A DNA stretch of 64,000 nt from CADEED01 sp035701825. Lineage in GTDB: Bacteria; Pseudomonadota; Gammaproteobacteria; Steroidobacterales; Steroidobacteraceae. The position numbers and the translations under genes were made by a program. Below the pieces are notes generated by a model. That model saw only the letters and a program-made list of their open reading frames with translations. It searched no databases and was not told where the DNA came from. Shown here piece after piece: positions 52,744 through 61,817 of the stretch; positions within the stretch are counted from its first letter, which is position 1; each line of letters begins with the position of its first letter. Location: contig DASSRK010000115.1 of assembly GCA_035701825.1 (NCBI GenBank), positions 1 to 64,000 of the forward strand, read 5' to 3'.

Positions 52744-53676
52744 CTAGTTGGCGGCGAGGGCGGAGCCGTCTTCCTTCTTCCACAGGGAATCGGGATTGAA
52801 CTCGCGGATGGCCATGGCGGACTCGGTGGTCGCCGGGCCGAGGTCGCGGGAATAGACCACGCCGTCCTGGTTCACGATGAAGGTCATGACGCCGGAGCTG
52901 CCGTATTCGGCGGGGAAGGCGATCAGGCCGAAACCGCCTAACAACTCGCCGTTGACCACGTAGTCGTAGGCGCCGCCGTTGGCGCTCGGCCCCTGGCGCG
53001 TCAGCAGCCGGTAGATATAGCCGTGGAACGGGGCGCCACGGTACACACCGCCCTGCAGGTAGCCCTCGGCGCGCGCCACGACGAATTCCTCGCCCAGGGG
53101 GCTCGGCGGCTCGTCGCCGGTGGTCGGCCAGTACAAGCCGTCCTTCTTGCCCTCGGTGCTGATCAGCTTGTTCGCATAGTGCTGCAGCGGGTCCTTCTGC
53201 ACGTTGCGCAGGTAGTACTCCTGCTGCGCGTCGACGTAGGCCAGGCACGACTGGATGGTCTTGAGCTCGTTCTCGCCCACGCGGCGATTGACGAGCTCTT
53301 CGGCGCCGGCGGCGCTGTCCCAGTACCAGCGCCCATCGCTCATGGCGATCGGAATCGCGAACGGGAACTTGTCCTCGCCGATTTCGAGCGTCACCTTGGC
53401 GGGGTCGCTCTTGTCGAGCGAATTGCCGGCCTTGTAGCGTGCCAGGAAGTTCTCGCGCGCGTTCTTGTCTGCGACCGGGTCGCCGGAGTCGATCAGCGGC
53501 TCGCCCAGCGGGCCGAACAGCCTGATGAGCGGCTTGGAATCCCTGGCCTGGGCGGCCTTCACCAGCGCCTGCACCGCGGCTTCGGGCGTGGTGAAGCTTT
53601 GCTGATCCTTCGGGACCGCCGCGCCGGCGAGGGATGCCGCGAAGCCGGCAATGACGACGAATAAACGGGTACGCAT
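52744..53676 (-). CDS. DUF2950 domain-containing exported protein
   Basis: A 310-residue protein with a signal peptide (MRTRLFVVIAGFAASLAGAA). DUF2950 marks: FTTPEAAVQALVKAAQARDS, RWYWDSAAGAEELVNRRVGENEL, CLAYVDAQQEYYLRNVQ, YWPTTGDEPPSPLGEE and GYIYRLLTRQGPSANGGAYDYVVNG. Function unknown. It lies 15 nt downstream of the DUF3300 gene; these two families are frequent neighbours, so they probably act together in the envelope. Confidence 0.94.
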   Translation of the reverse strand: MRTRLFVVIAGFAASLAGAAVPKDQQSFTTPEAAVQALVKAAQARDSKPLIRLFGPLGEPLIDSGDPVADKNARENFLARYKAGNSLDKSDPAKVTLEIGEDKFPFAIPIAMSDGRWYWDSAAGAEELVNRRVGENELKTIQSCLAYVDAQQEYYLRNVQKDPLQHYANKLISTEGKKDGLYWPTTGDEPPSPLGEEFVVARAEGYLQGGVYRGAPFHGYIYRLLTRQGPSANGGAYDYVVNGELLGGFGLIAFPAEYGSSGVMTFIVNQDGVVYSRDLGPATTESAMAIREFNPDSLWKKEDGSALAAN

Positions 53677-53691
53677 TTCCTGTCCTCCGAA

Positions 53692-55104
53692 TCAGCGCCG
53701 GCGTCCGCCGCCGCCACCACCACGCGACATGCCACCGCGACTGCTGTACGAACGCGCGCTCGCGCCGCTGCCGCCGCCGAACGCCCCGGAGGAGCGCGAC
53801 GAGGAGCGCGAAGAGCCGCCGAAGTCGCGGCTGCCGCTGCTGCTGCGGTTCGAGGAGCCACCGAAGTCGCGGTTCGACGAGCCCGTGCTGTTGCGGGTGC
53901 TCGAGCCACCACCGAGATCGCGGTATCCGCCGGAATTACCGCCGGCCGAGCGATCGCCCACGGAGCCGGCGTTGCGCGAGCCCGCGGTATCACGCGTGCC
54001 GACCTGGTTGCCGGCCATGTCGCGCTGGTTGCCGAGGCCTTCGCGGTTCATCTGCTGGCGACCCTGCTCGGCGCGGCCGCGATACTGGTCGCGCGCGGCC
54101 ACATTCGCCTGGTTGGCGCCGCCCTTGAACTTCTGCTGGGTGGCGCTATCGCGGTAGCCCACGCCCTTGCGGTGCTCGGAGTTGTGGCCCCACTTCTGGG
54201 TGTTGCCGCTGCCGCTGCGATTGTTGGCGTTGGTGCGGTTGCCGCTGCCCCGGTTGTTGCTGTTCCGGTTGCGATCGCCGGTGTTGATCTCGTTGCGATT
54301 GAAATTGTTCTGGCGGTCGATGTCGATGTCGATGTCGTTGCCGCCCCAGTTGCAGTTGCCCCAGATCGCGCCGCCGACGATCACGCCCATGCTGAACGAG
54401 AAGAACGCACCGCCGGCGTAGTACGGCGGGTAGTAGTAATAGGGTGGGTAGGCCGGGTACGCCCACGCGCCATACACCACGGTGGGGTTGTAGGTCGGGA
54501 CATAGACCACTTCCGGGTCTTTCGACTCGATGATGATGGTCTGCGTGTTGGGAGCGCCGGCCGGTGCGGGCTCGGTCTTGACCACCTGCTCCTTGCCGCT
54601 CTTGAGATTGCCCGCTTCCTTGGCCTTCTGGCGCAGCACCTGCGTGGTCTCCATGACCTCCTTCTGCTGCGCCAGGAACGCGTCGCCGAGCTTCTGCGTC
54701 CAGTCGATCTTCTCGTTCATCATGGTCAGGACGTCGGGGAACGCGACCAGCGACTTGACGCTCGGGTCCCAGGTCTGGCTCTGGACCGCGCCGGCGACGG
54801 CGTCACCCTTGACGTCCGGGTGCTCCTTCGACCAGCGCGCCGCCTCGACGATTTCCAGCGGGTAGGTCGAGGCCATGAAGATCTGCGCGAGCAGCGCGTC
54901 GGGATACAGGGCGATCGGCGCGAGGATCTGCTCGAGTTCCTCCTTCTTGAAAGGCGGCGTACGGTTGTCCGGTGCCGGCGTCGTCGATGCGGTCGCGGCG
55001 GGCTTGGCGGCCGGCTGCGCCGGCGGCGTGCCCTGCCCATTGACCACCGCCGCGATGACGAGCCCGGCCACGGTGGACAAACAAGAACTGACTGCGCGCT
55101 TCAT
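53692..55104 (-). CDS. DUF3300 domain-containing exported protein with disordered tail
   Basis: A 470-residue protein with signal peptide (about 1-23, ending VVNGQ). The DUF3300 domain (about 50-260) contains FKKEELEQILAPIALYPDAL, AARWSKEHPDVKGDAV and VVYVPTYNPTVVYGAW, then a Tyr/Pro/Gly-rich membrane-like stretch (YPPYYYYPPYYAGGAFFSFS). The C-terminal 200 residues are Asn/Arg/Gly/Ser low complexity, ending in SRGGMSRGGGGGGRRR. Function unknown. It leads the pair with DUF2950. Confidence 0.93.
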   Translation of the reverse strand: MKRAVSSCLSTVAGLVIAAVVNGQGTPPAQPAAKPAATASTTPAPDNRTPPFKKEELEQILAPIALYPDALLAQIFMASTYPLEIVEAARWSKEHPDVKGDAVAGAVQSQTWDPSVKSLVAFPDVLTMMNEKIDWTQKLGDAFLAQQKEVMETTQVLRQKAKEAGNLKSGKEQVVKTEPAPAGAPNTQTIIIESKDPEVVYVPTYNPTVVYGAWAYPAYPPYYYYPPYYAGGAFFSFSMGVIVGGAIWGNCNWGGNDIDIDIDRQNNFNRNEINTGDRNRNSNNRGSGNRTNANNRSGSGNTQKWGHNSEHRKGVGYRDSATQQKFKGGANQANVAARDQYRGRAEQGRQQMNREGLGNQRDMAGNQVGTRDTAGSRNAGSVGDRSAGGNSGGYRDLGGGSSTRNSTGSSNRDFGGSSNRSSSGSRDFGGSSRSSSRSSGAFGGGSGASARSYSSRGGMSRGGGGGGRRR

Positions 55105-55464
55105 TCATTCTCCTCGCGCTGCATGCCTGGATCTGGCAAGCGCCCCTGCCGGGAATAGTGGAGCCGGTTTGTGCGCGCCTGCCATGGCCCCAAGTGCCTA
55201 TTCATGTGGCCGGATCAACGACATGCGCCTGGACGGCCTCCGGATGCCGGCGACCCTTCACCCGCGCCGCCGCGGCACTTAAGCTCGCGGGCCAGCGGCC
55301 CGCGTGGGGAGCGGGCCGCCGCGGCGCGCCGGGCGCGCCGCCACGTTCGAAGGGGGCACCCGGCGGCGCCGAAGCGGACGTCGCCTCCCGATAGTTAGAT
55401 CACGCCCGTCATGGGGACGGCGGGTCGGCCCGCTGATGCGCGGGCACAAGGCACGAGGAATGAC
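55105..55464. other. Divergent intergenic region with GC hairpins
   Basis: 360 bp between the DUF3300 gene (-) and the symporter gene (+). It contains CGCGGGCC-AGC-GGCCCGCG at 55286-55304 and a second stem GCGGCGCG-CCGGG-CGCGCCGC shortly after. No open frame here has a ribosome site, and I cannot place promoters with confidence. Confidence 0.5.
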
Positions 55465-57183
55465 ATGACCGGCACCGCGGTTTCGTTTGGCACGCTCGAC
55501 TGGACGGTCGTCGCGCTGTATTTCCTGGTCAACACGGCCATCTGCGTCTGGGCGGCGCTCAAGAAGGAAAAGAACACCGCCGACTACTTCCTCGCGAGCC
55601 GCAGCGCGGGCTGGTTCCTGATCGGTTCGTCGATATTCGCGTCCAACATCGGGGCGGAGCACCTGATCGGGCTCGCCGGCTCGGGCGCCGGTTCGGGGAT
55701 GGCGTTCGCGCACTGGGAGCTGCACTCCTGGCTGGTCCTGGTGCTGGGCTGGGTGTTCGCGCCGTTCTACCTGCGTGCCTGGGTGTTCACGACGCCGGAA
55801 TTCCTCGAGCGCCGCTACACGCCCGCGACGCGCACGCTGCTGTCGGGAATCTTCCTGGCGAGTTACATCCTCACCAAGGCGTCGGTGACGATCTTCGCCG
55901 GCGCCTTTGCCATCCAGACCATCCTCGGCTACGAGACCATCCACCTGCCGTTGCTCGGCGAAGTCGACTTCTTCTGGTTCTCGGCGGCCTTCCTCGTGGT
56001 CATCACCGGTGTGTTCGTGGTGGCCGGCGGAATGCTCTCGGTGTTGTGGACCGAAGCCATGCACGTGCCGGTGCTGCTGGCGGGCTCGGCGGTGCTGCTC
56101 ATCGTGGGATTGCACGAAATCGGGGGTTGGAACGCACTGCTGGCGGCCAATCCGGACAACCTCCACCTGTGGCGACCGCTGTCGACGACGCCCGGGACCC
56201 ATGGCTTCCCGGGATTCCTCTTCGACCCGAGCGAGACTCCCTGGCTCGGCGTGCTGCTGTGTTCGCCGATCATCGGCCTCTGGTACTGGTGCACGGACCA
56301 GTACATCGTGCAGCGCGTGCTGTCGGCACGCGGGCTCAAGCAGGCGCGGCAGGGCGCGATCTTCGCCGCCTATCTCAAGCTCGCGCCGGTTTTCATTTTC
56401 CTCATCCCCGGCATGATCGCCGTGGCGCTGTACAAGCAGCATTTCGCGGGCTTCGAATCCATCGGCACGACTCCGCAGGCCGCGTTCCCGGTGCTGGTGT
56501 CGAACCTGCTGCCCATCGGCCTGCGTGGCCTGGTGCTGGCCGGCATGCTCTCGGCGCTGATGAGCGCGTTGGCCTCGCTGTTCAATTCGACCGCGACGCT
56601 GTTCACCGTGGATTTCTACAAGCGCCTGCGCCCGCAATCGAGCGAGCAGCACCTGGTGCGCGTCGGCCGCATCGCGACCGCGGCGGTGGTGGTGATCGGC
56701 ATGGTGTGGATCCCGATCATGCAGACCATGAGCAAGCAGCTTTACAGCTACCTGCAGATCGTGCAGTCGCTGCTGGCGCCAGGCATCGCCGCGGTGTTCA
56801 TGGCCGGCATCTTCTCGCGCAACGTGACGCCGAAATCCGGCTTCGTGGGGCTCGCTTTCGGCTTCGGGTTCGGCATGCTGCGCCTCCTGTTGCTGGTCCT
56901 GCACGAGCGCGCCGGCATCGCGTGGCCGGGGCCGATCCAGGCCTTCGTCGACATCAACTGGCTGTATTTCAGCTTCCTGCTGTTCGTGGTCACCTGCGGG
57001 GTGATCTTCCTCGTCAGCGCCTTCACGCCCAAGGCCTCGATCGAGCAGATCGTCGGCCTGACCTACAAGTCGGTGACCTCGCAGCAGAGCCTCGACGAGC
57101 GCCAGACGTACGGCTTCTGGGAGGTGTTCCACACCTGCGTCATCGCGGGCATCGTCATCGCGATCTACGTGTACTTCTGGTGA
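55465..57183 (+). CDS. Sodium:solute symporter family protein (SSS, sugar-type)
   Basis: A 572-residue inner-membrane transporter with about 14 helices. ATG 55465 follows GAGGAATGAC; an upstream in-frame ATG at 55411 adds 18 unlikely residues. Family marks: KNTADYFLASRSAGWFLIG, ASNIGAEHLIGLAGSGAGSG (Na+ site region), WYWCTDQYIVQRVLSARG and the LMSALASLFNSTATLFTVDFYKR signature. The pattern is closest to Na+/glucose-type members, so a sugar or related solute is likely. No catabolic gene is adjacent. Confidence 0.93.
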   Translation: MTGTAVSFGTLDWTVVALYFLVNTAICVWAALKKEKNTADYFLASRSAGWFLIGSSIFASNIGAEHLIGLAGSGAGSGMAFAHWELHSWLVLVLGWVFAPFYLRAWVFTTPEFLERRYTPATRTLLSGIFLASYILTKASVTIFAGAFAIQTILGYETIHLPLLGEVDFFWFSAAFLVVITGVFVVAGGMLSVLWTEAMHVPVLLAGSAVLLIVGLHEIGGWNALLAANPDNLHLWRPLSTTPGTHGFPGFLFDPSETPWLGVLLCSPIIGLWYWCTDQYIVQRVLSARGLKQARQGAIFAAYLKLAPVFIFLIPGMIAVALYKQHFAGFESIGTTPQAAFPVLVSNLLPIGLRGLVLAGMLSALMSALASLFNSTATLFTVDFYKRLRPQSSEQHLVRVGRIATAAVVVIGMVWIPIMQTMSKQLYSYLQIVQSLLAPGIAAVFMAGIFSRNVTPKSGFVGLAFGFGFGMLRLLLLVLHERAGIAWPGPIQAFVDINWLYFSFLLFVVTCGVIFLVSAFTPKASIEQIVGLTYKSVTSQQSLDERQTYGFWEVFHTCVIAGIVIAIYVYFW

Positions 57184-57299
57184 CAACGCGGCGCATGGCA
57201 CGACAATAACCGGCGCGCCTGCGGCAACGTGCGCTGCGTCACAGTGGTCAGGACATAACGGTGGGACCTGGCGCCACCTGGTGACACCTATTCATCAGA

Positions 57300-57319
57300 C
57301 CCCTCCGGAATTGGAGGGG
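57300..57319 (+). promoter_or_regulatory. Hairpin before the small Cys-rich protein gene
   Basis: CCCCTCC-GGAATT-GGAGGGG, a 7-bp stem ending 24 nt upstream of ATG 57344 and about 115 nt after the symporter stop. It could be a terminator remnant or a translation control element. Confidence 0.4.
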
Positions 57320-57343
57320 AATCCGACCGGAGCCGAGCCCACC

Positions 57344-57604
57344 ATGACCCACTACTTTGTCGACAACCGCGCGCAGCCCGATGGCGCCCACGAGGTACAC
57401 GCCGTCGGCTGCAAGCGCATGGCCAGCGACAAGGCCTACCTTGGCGATTTCCTCAGCTGCGAACAGGCGGTGCTCGAAGCGCGCAAGGAGTACTGGCAGA
57501 TCGCCGGATGCGTGCGCTGCATGACCGAGTCGTTCCCGACCCAGGCGGGCAGCATCGGCCAGCATTCATTCGACTTTGCGGCCCTGCGGATCGCCGGCAC
57601 GTAA
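57344..57604 (+). CDS. Small conserved hypothetical Cys protein
   Basis: An 86-residue protein starting at ATG 57344 with GGAG about 10 nt upstream. The pattern HEVHAVGCKRM, YLGDFLSCEQAVLEARKEY and GCVRCM matches a small family of unknown function with spaced cysteines. The four cysteines could hold a metal or form disulfides; no signal peptide is present. An upstream ATG at 57281 is possible but would include the hairpin. Confidence 0.75.
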   Translation: MTHYFVDNRAQPDGAHEVHAVGCKRMASDKAYLGDFLSCEQAVLEARKEYWQIAGCVRCMTESFPTQAGSIGQHSFDFAALRIAGT

Positions 57605-57683
57605 GGTTTTTGCAAAGCCGCCCGCTTAGGTATGATGCGCACCCCCGCGGCGGACCCCGGCCACGGGAGCATCAGTTTCCGGT

Positions 57684-57760
57684 CGGGATGTGGCGCAGCC
57701 TGGTAGCGCACTTGCATGGGGTGCAAGGGGTCCCGAGTTCGAATCTCGGCATCCCGACCA
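57684..57760 (+). tRNA. tRNA-Pro (GGG)
   Basis: A 77-nt cloverleaf with encoded CCA. Acceptor arms CGGGATG and CATCCCG, anticodon stem CTTGC/GCAAG with loop ATGGGGT (anticodon GGG), T-arm GAGTTCGAATCTC. Confidence 0.97.
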
Positions 57761-57833
57761 ATTCCACTTGAACTCGGCGCGACTCCGGTCGTCAGAGCCC
57801 TGTCCGTCCACGAAGGCCAAAGGGGCAATCATC

Positions 57834-58619
57834 ATGAGCAGCGTCTTTCGCAATCACTGGACCGCGATTTTCGCGGCCGCCGCCCTCGTGGCGACATTCG
57901 CGCCGGTCGCGGGAGCGAAGGCGCCCACCATCCCGAAGCCCATCGCCGCCGCGGTAGCCGACCCGGCGCGGCCGCAGGCCGACCGCGATCGCGACGCGGA
58001 CCGCAAGCCTGCCGAGTGCATCGCCTTCGCGGGACTGAAGCCGGGCCAGCGCATTGCCGACCTGATCCCGGGCGGCGGCTATTTCACGCGCATTTTCAGC
58101 GCCGTGGTGGGCCCGAAGGGCGAAGTATTGGCGGTGGCACCGCCGAAGCGCCCGGACGCGCCGCCGGATCGTCCTGAACCCTCGGCCGCGGTGCGCGCCA
58201 TCGCCGGCGATCCGCACTACGGGAACGTCAACGTATCGGTCGAGAAAATCGCCGAGCTCAGGCTTCCCGAGAAGCTCGACATGGTGTGGACCTCGCAGAA
58301 CTACCACGACATCCACAACGTGCCGAACATCGACGTCGGCGCATTCAACAAGACGGTGTTCAACAGCCTGAAGCCGGGTGGCATCTACATCGTCATCGAT
58401 CATGCCGCCGAAAAGGGCGCCGGCTTCACCGCGACCTCGACCCTGCATCGCAGCGATCCGGAGGCGGTGAAGGCCGAAGTGACGGCCGCGGGCTTCGAGT
58501 TCGTGGGATCGAGCGACGTCATCGCCAATCCGTCCGACGATCACAAGACCGCCGTGTTCGAGAAAGGCCTGCACGACAGGACGGACCGTTACGTCCTCAA
58601 ATTCCGCCGCCCGAAGTAG
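57834..58619 (+). CDS. Exported class I SAM-dependent methyltransferase-like protein
   Basis: A 261-residue protein from ATG 57834; longer frames would run through tRNA-Pro. A signal peptide (about 1-28, ending APVAGA) is followed by a Rossmann-like methyltransferase fold: FAGLKPGQRIADLIPGGGYF (motif I region), GPKGEVLAVAP, LDMVWTSQNYHDIHN and LKPGGIYIVIDHAAEKGAG. This is a known family of periplasmic methyltransferase-like proteins of unknown substrate. How it would obtain SAM outside the cytoplasm is unclear. Confidence 0.85.
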   Translation: MSSVFRNHWTAIFAAAALVATFAPVAGAKAPTIPKPIAAAVADPARPQADRDRDADRKPAECIAFAGLKPGQRIADLIPGGGYFTRIFSAVVGPKGEVLAVAPPKRPDAPPDRPEPSAAVRAIAGDPHYGNVNVSVEKIAELRLPEKLDMVWTSQNYHDIHNVPNIDVGAFNKTVFNSLKPGGIYIVIDHAAEKGAGFTATSTLHRSDPEAVKAEVTAAGFEFVGSSDVIANPSDDHKTAVFEKGLHDRTDRYVLKFRRPK

Positions 58620-58624
58620 AGCCG

Positions 58625-59398
58625 CTACGGCTTTGCAATCGCCAGCTCACCGGGCGCCAGCACTTCCACGCGCTGGATCCAGGTGCGCTGCAGGGCGGCG
58701 ATGCCCATCCCATAACCCAAGCCTTCGTCTTCGATGACGCCCATGGGCAGGTAACGCACGTCGCCTTTCTCGCCAAGCAGGGCGGCGTCGGCGACCACCC
58801 ACCGATCCTGCTCGCGGACCTCCGACCAGGCGTGCCCGAAGGCATTGTGGTGCTCGCCGTCGGAGACCAGCGCCGCGCCGATGACCACGCGCGAGGGGAT
58901 ACCGTACATGCGCGCCAGCGCCGTGGTGAGGACGGCGTGTTCGGTGCAGTCGCCTTCGCGACGCTTCGCCACGGTCGACGCCAGGTCCCAGCCACGCTCG
59001 TAGTTCTCATGGATGGTCCGGTTGACGAACTCGACCAGCGCCTCGCGATCGGGCTTGTCGCCGAGGTCTTTCATCTCGGCCCTGAGCGCCGCGAACGGCG
59101 GCTCGTCGAAGTCGATCAGGAACGTGGGTTCGAGCCACGTGCGAGGGTTCTTGCTCTCGAGCTGCGGATAGCGATCGACGATGTATTCGAAACTCGATGC
59201 CCCGGCAGGCACCTTGACCCCGAGCAGCGCGCCGAGCATGGGTGCGTCGCTGGCGGTGAGCATCACGTGCAGGGGCGACTGTGCCGTGAGCGTCACGCCC
59301 TTCGGCGCCTCGGTCGGAATCAGGAACAGCGGTGGCGCGGTCTGCGCATTCACCGCGGCGACGAGCATCCCGACGAGCCATGCGGCAACCACGCGCAT
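58625..59398 (-). CDS. Exported transglutaminase-like protein
   Basis: A 257-residue protein. ATG 59398 gives a signal peptide (MRVVAAWLVGMLVAAVNAQ); a longer frame would overlap the upstream gene. The transglutaminase-like core has the catalytic Cys in REGDCTEHAVLTTALARMYG, His in HNAFGHAWSEVREQ and Asp in WVVADAALLG. Probably a periplasmic peptidase or amidase of the triad fold. It starts 2 nt after the stop of the larger gene upstream and shares its transcript. Confidence 0.87.
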   Translation of the reverse strand: MRVVAAWLVGMLVAAVNAQTAPPLFLIPTEAPKGVTLTAQSPLHVMLTASDAPMLGALLGVKVPAGASSFEYIVDRYPQLESKNPRTWLEPTFLIDFDEPPFAALRAEMKDLGDKPDREALVEFVNRTIHENYERGWDLASTVAKRREGDCTEHAVLTTALARMYGIPSRVVIGAALVSDGEHHNAFGHAWSEVREQDRWVVADAALLGEKGDVRYLPMGVIEDEGLGYGMGIAALQRTWIQRVEVLAPGELAIAKP

Positions 59399-59400
59399 GG

Positions 59401-60612
59401 TCAGAAGCTGCCGCTCAGGTGCACGCGCTCGACGCGCAGTGTCTGCGGCCCCATGGGAATGTCGGAGAGAGTGGGCAGGCCGGTGCCCTTGTCGAGCAGT
59501 TCCTGGTATTCGAGCGGACCGGCGCTGGCGCGCGCGGTGAAAGCATTCGGACTCTTCATCTCGAGCACGGTGGTCTTCATGTCGGTGACGTTGCCGGGAT
59601 CGAGCGAGATCCACATCGGGATGCTGTGCACCGCGCCCACCGGCTGGTCGCCCGCGAGCAGCTTGCGCAGCTCGCGCGACTGTTCGATCCAGCTGTGGGG
59701 TTGTGCGTCCGCAGGCAGGTTCGCGCGGACCTTCTTGCCCTGCATTTCGCCCTCGACGATCCACCGGGCTTGATCGCGTGTCAGCGCCATGCTCGAGGAG
59801 ACCTCGCCGTTGCTGTTGGTTTCATCGAGCGCGTCGATCAACGCGCCGTCGGGATGGATCCGCTCGACGTGGACGGAATCCTGCGTGGTCACATCCCCGC
59901 TCGCCGAGCGGATGACCACCGCGCTCACCTGGCGCGCCCTGGTGTTGCCGTCCTTCTCGTGCACGAGCGTGGTGACGGAGATGCCGATCCTCGAGCCCGC
60001 CAGGCTCGCGACCGATATCTCGCGGAAGTACGCGGGCGCGGTCGCGGCAGGTGCATCGAAGCTTTCCGCCAGGGCGCGCGTCGCGGCGTCGAAGGTCTTC
60101 ACGTAGCCGATGTCCAGGTGGGAACAGTAGACGGCATGCCCGAGCTTCTCGAACACCATCTGCTTGAGGGCGCCGAGGCGCGCCTGCTTGCCATCGTTCA
60201 CGCGGTACAACCAGCTCGCCTTGAGATAGGGCGCCTCGCCAAAGGATCCGGCGTCGGTGAACTCGATTTCACGCCCTTCCACCTTGCCCTGGATAGGTTC
60301 GAGTTCCTTCAGCGTGCTATCAACTTTCTGTCGCAGCGTGTCGGCAAAGTGGAAGCCGCCGGGGATGAACTCGCAGTACGCCGGCCGCGTGCTGCCCACG
60401 TCCAGCGCAACCACGTACGACTTCTCGAGTTTCGCCACGTCCCTGACCTTGACCGGCACACGGGCGCTGAGCCAGCCGTCGTCGCTCCTCAGTTCGTGCG
60501 GCGCGACGAGCTTGCCCTCGCGGGTGCGTGCTTCCCGGAGCCAATCGGGGTCTTCGGCATGGGCGGCCGACAGGGACAACAAGGCAACCGGGATCAGAGC
60601 AGCGCGCAGCAT
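59401..60612 (-). CDS. Exported protein of unknown function, paired with transglutaminase-like protein
   Basis: A 403-residue protein. ATG 60612 is preceded by GGGGAG and yields a clean signal peptide (MLRAALIPVALLSLSAAHAE); ATG 60624 is an alternative. The rest is beta-rich, with charged strands such as VPVKVRDVAKLEKSYVVALD and ISVTTLVHEKDGNTRARQVS, and single cysteines in PAYCEFIPGG and HAVYCSHLD. I do not recognise a domain. The 2-nt spacing to the transglutaminase-like gene suggests the two act together in the periplasm. Confidence 0.75.
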   Translation of the reverse strand: MLRAALIPVALLSLSAAHAEDPDWLREARTREGKLVAPHELRSDDGWLSARVPVKVRDVAKLEKSYVVALDVGSTRPAYCEFIPGGFHFADTLRQKVDSTLKELEPIQGKVEGREIEFTDAGSFGEAPYLKASWLYRVNDGKQARLGALKQMVFEKLGHAVYCSHLDIGYVKTFDAATRALAESFDAPAATAPAYFREISVASLAGSRIGISVTTLVHEKDGNTRARQVSAVVIRSASGDVTTQDSVHVERIHPDGALIDALDETNSNGEVSSSMALTRDQARWIVEGEMQGKKVRANLPADAQPHSWIEQSRELRKLLAGDQPVGAVHSIPMWISLDPGNVTDMKTTVLEMKSPNAFTARASAGPLEYQELLDKGTGLPTLSDIPMGPQTLRVERVHLSGSF

Positions 60613-60683
60613 CGATCTCCCCATGTCCCGGTCTCCCGGGGTGGGGATCACTGTACTGTGGGACGGGGCATTTTTCCCGGGGG

Positions 60684-61817
60684 TCAGGCGTCGGGCAGGC
60701 TGAAATAGAACGTCGCCCCCTGGTCCTGGGCGCCATCCACCCAGACCTTGCCCCCGTGGCGTTCGACGATCCGGCGGACGATCGAAAGGCCGACGCCCGT
60801 TCCCTCGAACTGGTCCGCGGAGTGCAGGCGCTGGAACACGCCGAACAACTTGTTCATGTACTTCATGTTGAAGCCGACCCCGTTGTCCTTGACGAAGCAC
60901 ACCAGGGTCGTGCCATCCATGCGGTAGCCGATCTCGATGCGCGCGTGCGCGCGCTCGCGGGTGAACTTGACGGCATTGGAGACCAGGTTGACCAGCACCT
61001 GCTGCATGAGGCCGGGATCGACCTGCCAGGTCGGGAAATCCGCGATCACGAACTCGATGTCGCGGCCGGCCCGTTCCCCGGCCATCTCGTCGATGACCCG
61101 GCGCGCCAGCTCGGCCAAGCGCACCGGCTGGCGATGCAGCGCCTGGCGATTCAGCTGCGACAGGCGCAAGAGGTCGGTGATGAGCCGGTCCATGTGTGCC
61201 GCGCCGGCGCTCACGTTCTGCAACAGCCGCCGGCCTTCGTCGTCCAGCGATCCGCCGTGATCGCTCAGCAGGACCTGCGTGAACGACGAGACGGCCCTCA
61301 GCGGCGCGCGCAGGTCGTGGGAAACCGAGTATGAAAACGCCTCGAGCTCGCGGTTGGCGATCTTGAGCTCCTCGGTGCGCTCGCGCACGTTCTCCTCGAG
61401 GCGCTTCTTCTCGATGCGCAGCTGGCGCACGGCCAATGCGCGTTCCAGCACGGGCAGGGCGGTCGCGAGCTTGATGGGTTTCTGGATATAGTCCAGCGCA
61501 CCGGCTTTCATGGCCGCCACTGCCGTCTCGAGCGCGCCGTGGCCGGTCATGATGACGGCGACCAGCGTGGGATCGACGAGCTGCGCGGATTTCATGAGAT
61601 CGATGCCGTTCGTTCCCGGCATCTGCAGGTCGGCAAGCAGCAGGTCGAAGCTTCTTTCGCGCATCGCGGCCAGCGCTTCGGCCGCGGAGGTGTAACCGTA
61701 GGTCTGGTAGCCCTCGTACTCCAACGTGTCGCAGAGCGCGCGCATCGAGGCGGGCTCATCGTCGACGACGAGCAACGAGAGCTTGCGGGCGGGGTCGGCA
61801 GCGGTACTTATGTTCAC
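60684..61817 (-). CDS. Receiver domain-histidine kinase fusion
   Basis: A 377-residue cytoplasmic protein. I chose GTG 61817 just before the receiver domain; an upstream GTG at 61907 is possible, and neither has a clear ribosome site. The receiver (about 12-125) has phospho-Asp63 in LLLADLQMPGTNGIDL. A coiled coil (about 128-160) leads to HisKA with His167 (SYSVSHDLRAPLRAVSSF) and HATPase_c (LVNLVSNAVKFTRERAH, then KDNGVGFNMKYMNKLFGVFQRL and GTGVGLSIVRRIVERHGG). This layout, receiver first, lets another kinase switch its activity. It is divergent from a receiver-GGDEF gene, a possible partner. Confidence 0.92.
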   Translation of the reverse strand: MNISTAADPARKLSLLVVDDEPASMRALCDTLEYEGYQTYGYTSAAEALAAMRERSFDLLLADLQMPGTNGIDLMKSAQLVDPTLVAVIMTGHGALETAVAAMKAGALDYIQKPIKLATALPVLERALAVRQLRIEKKRLEENVRERTEELKIANRELEAFSYSVSHDLRAPLRAVSSFTQVLLSDHGGSLDDEGRRLLQNVSAGAAHMDRLITDLLRLSQLNRQALHRQPVRLAELARRVIDEMAGERAGRDIEFVIADFPTWQVDPGLMQQVLVNLVSNAVKFTRERAHARIEIGYRMDGTTLVCFVKDNGVGFNMKYMNKLFGVFQRLHSADQFEGTGVGLSIVRRIVERHGGKVWVDGAQDQGATFYFSLPDA

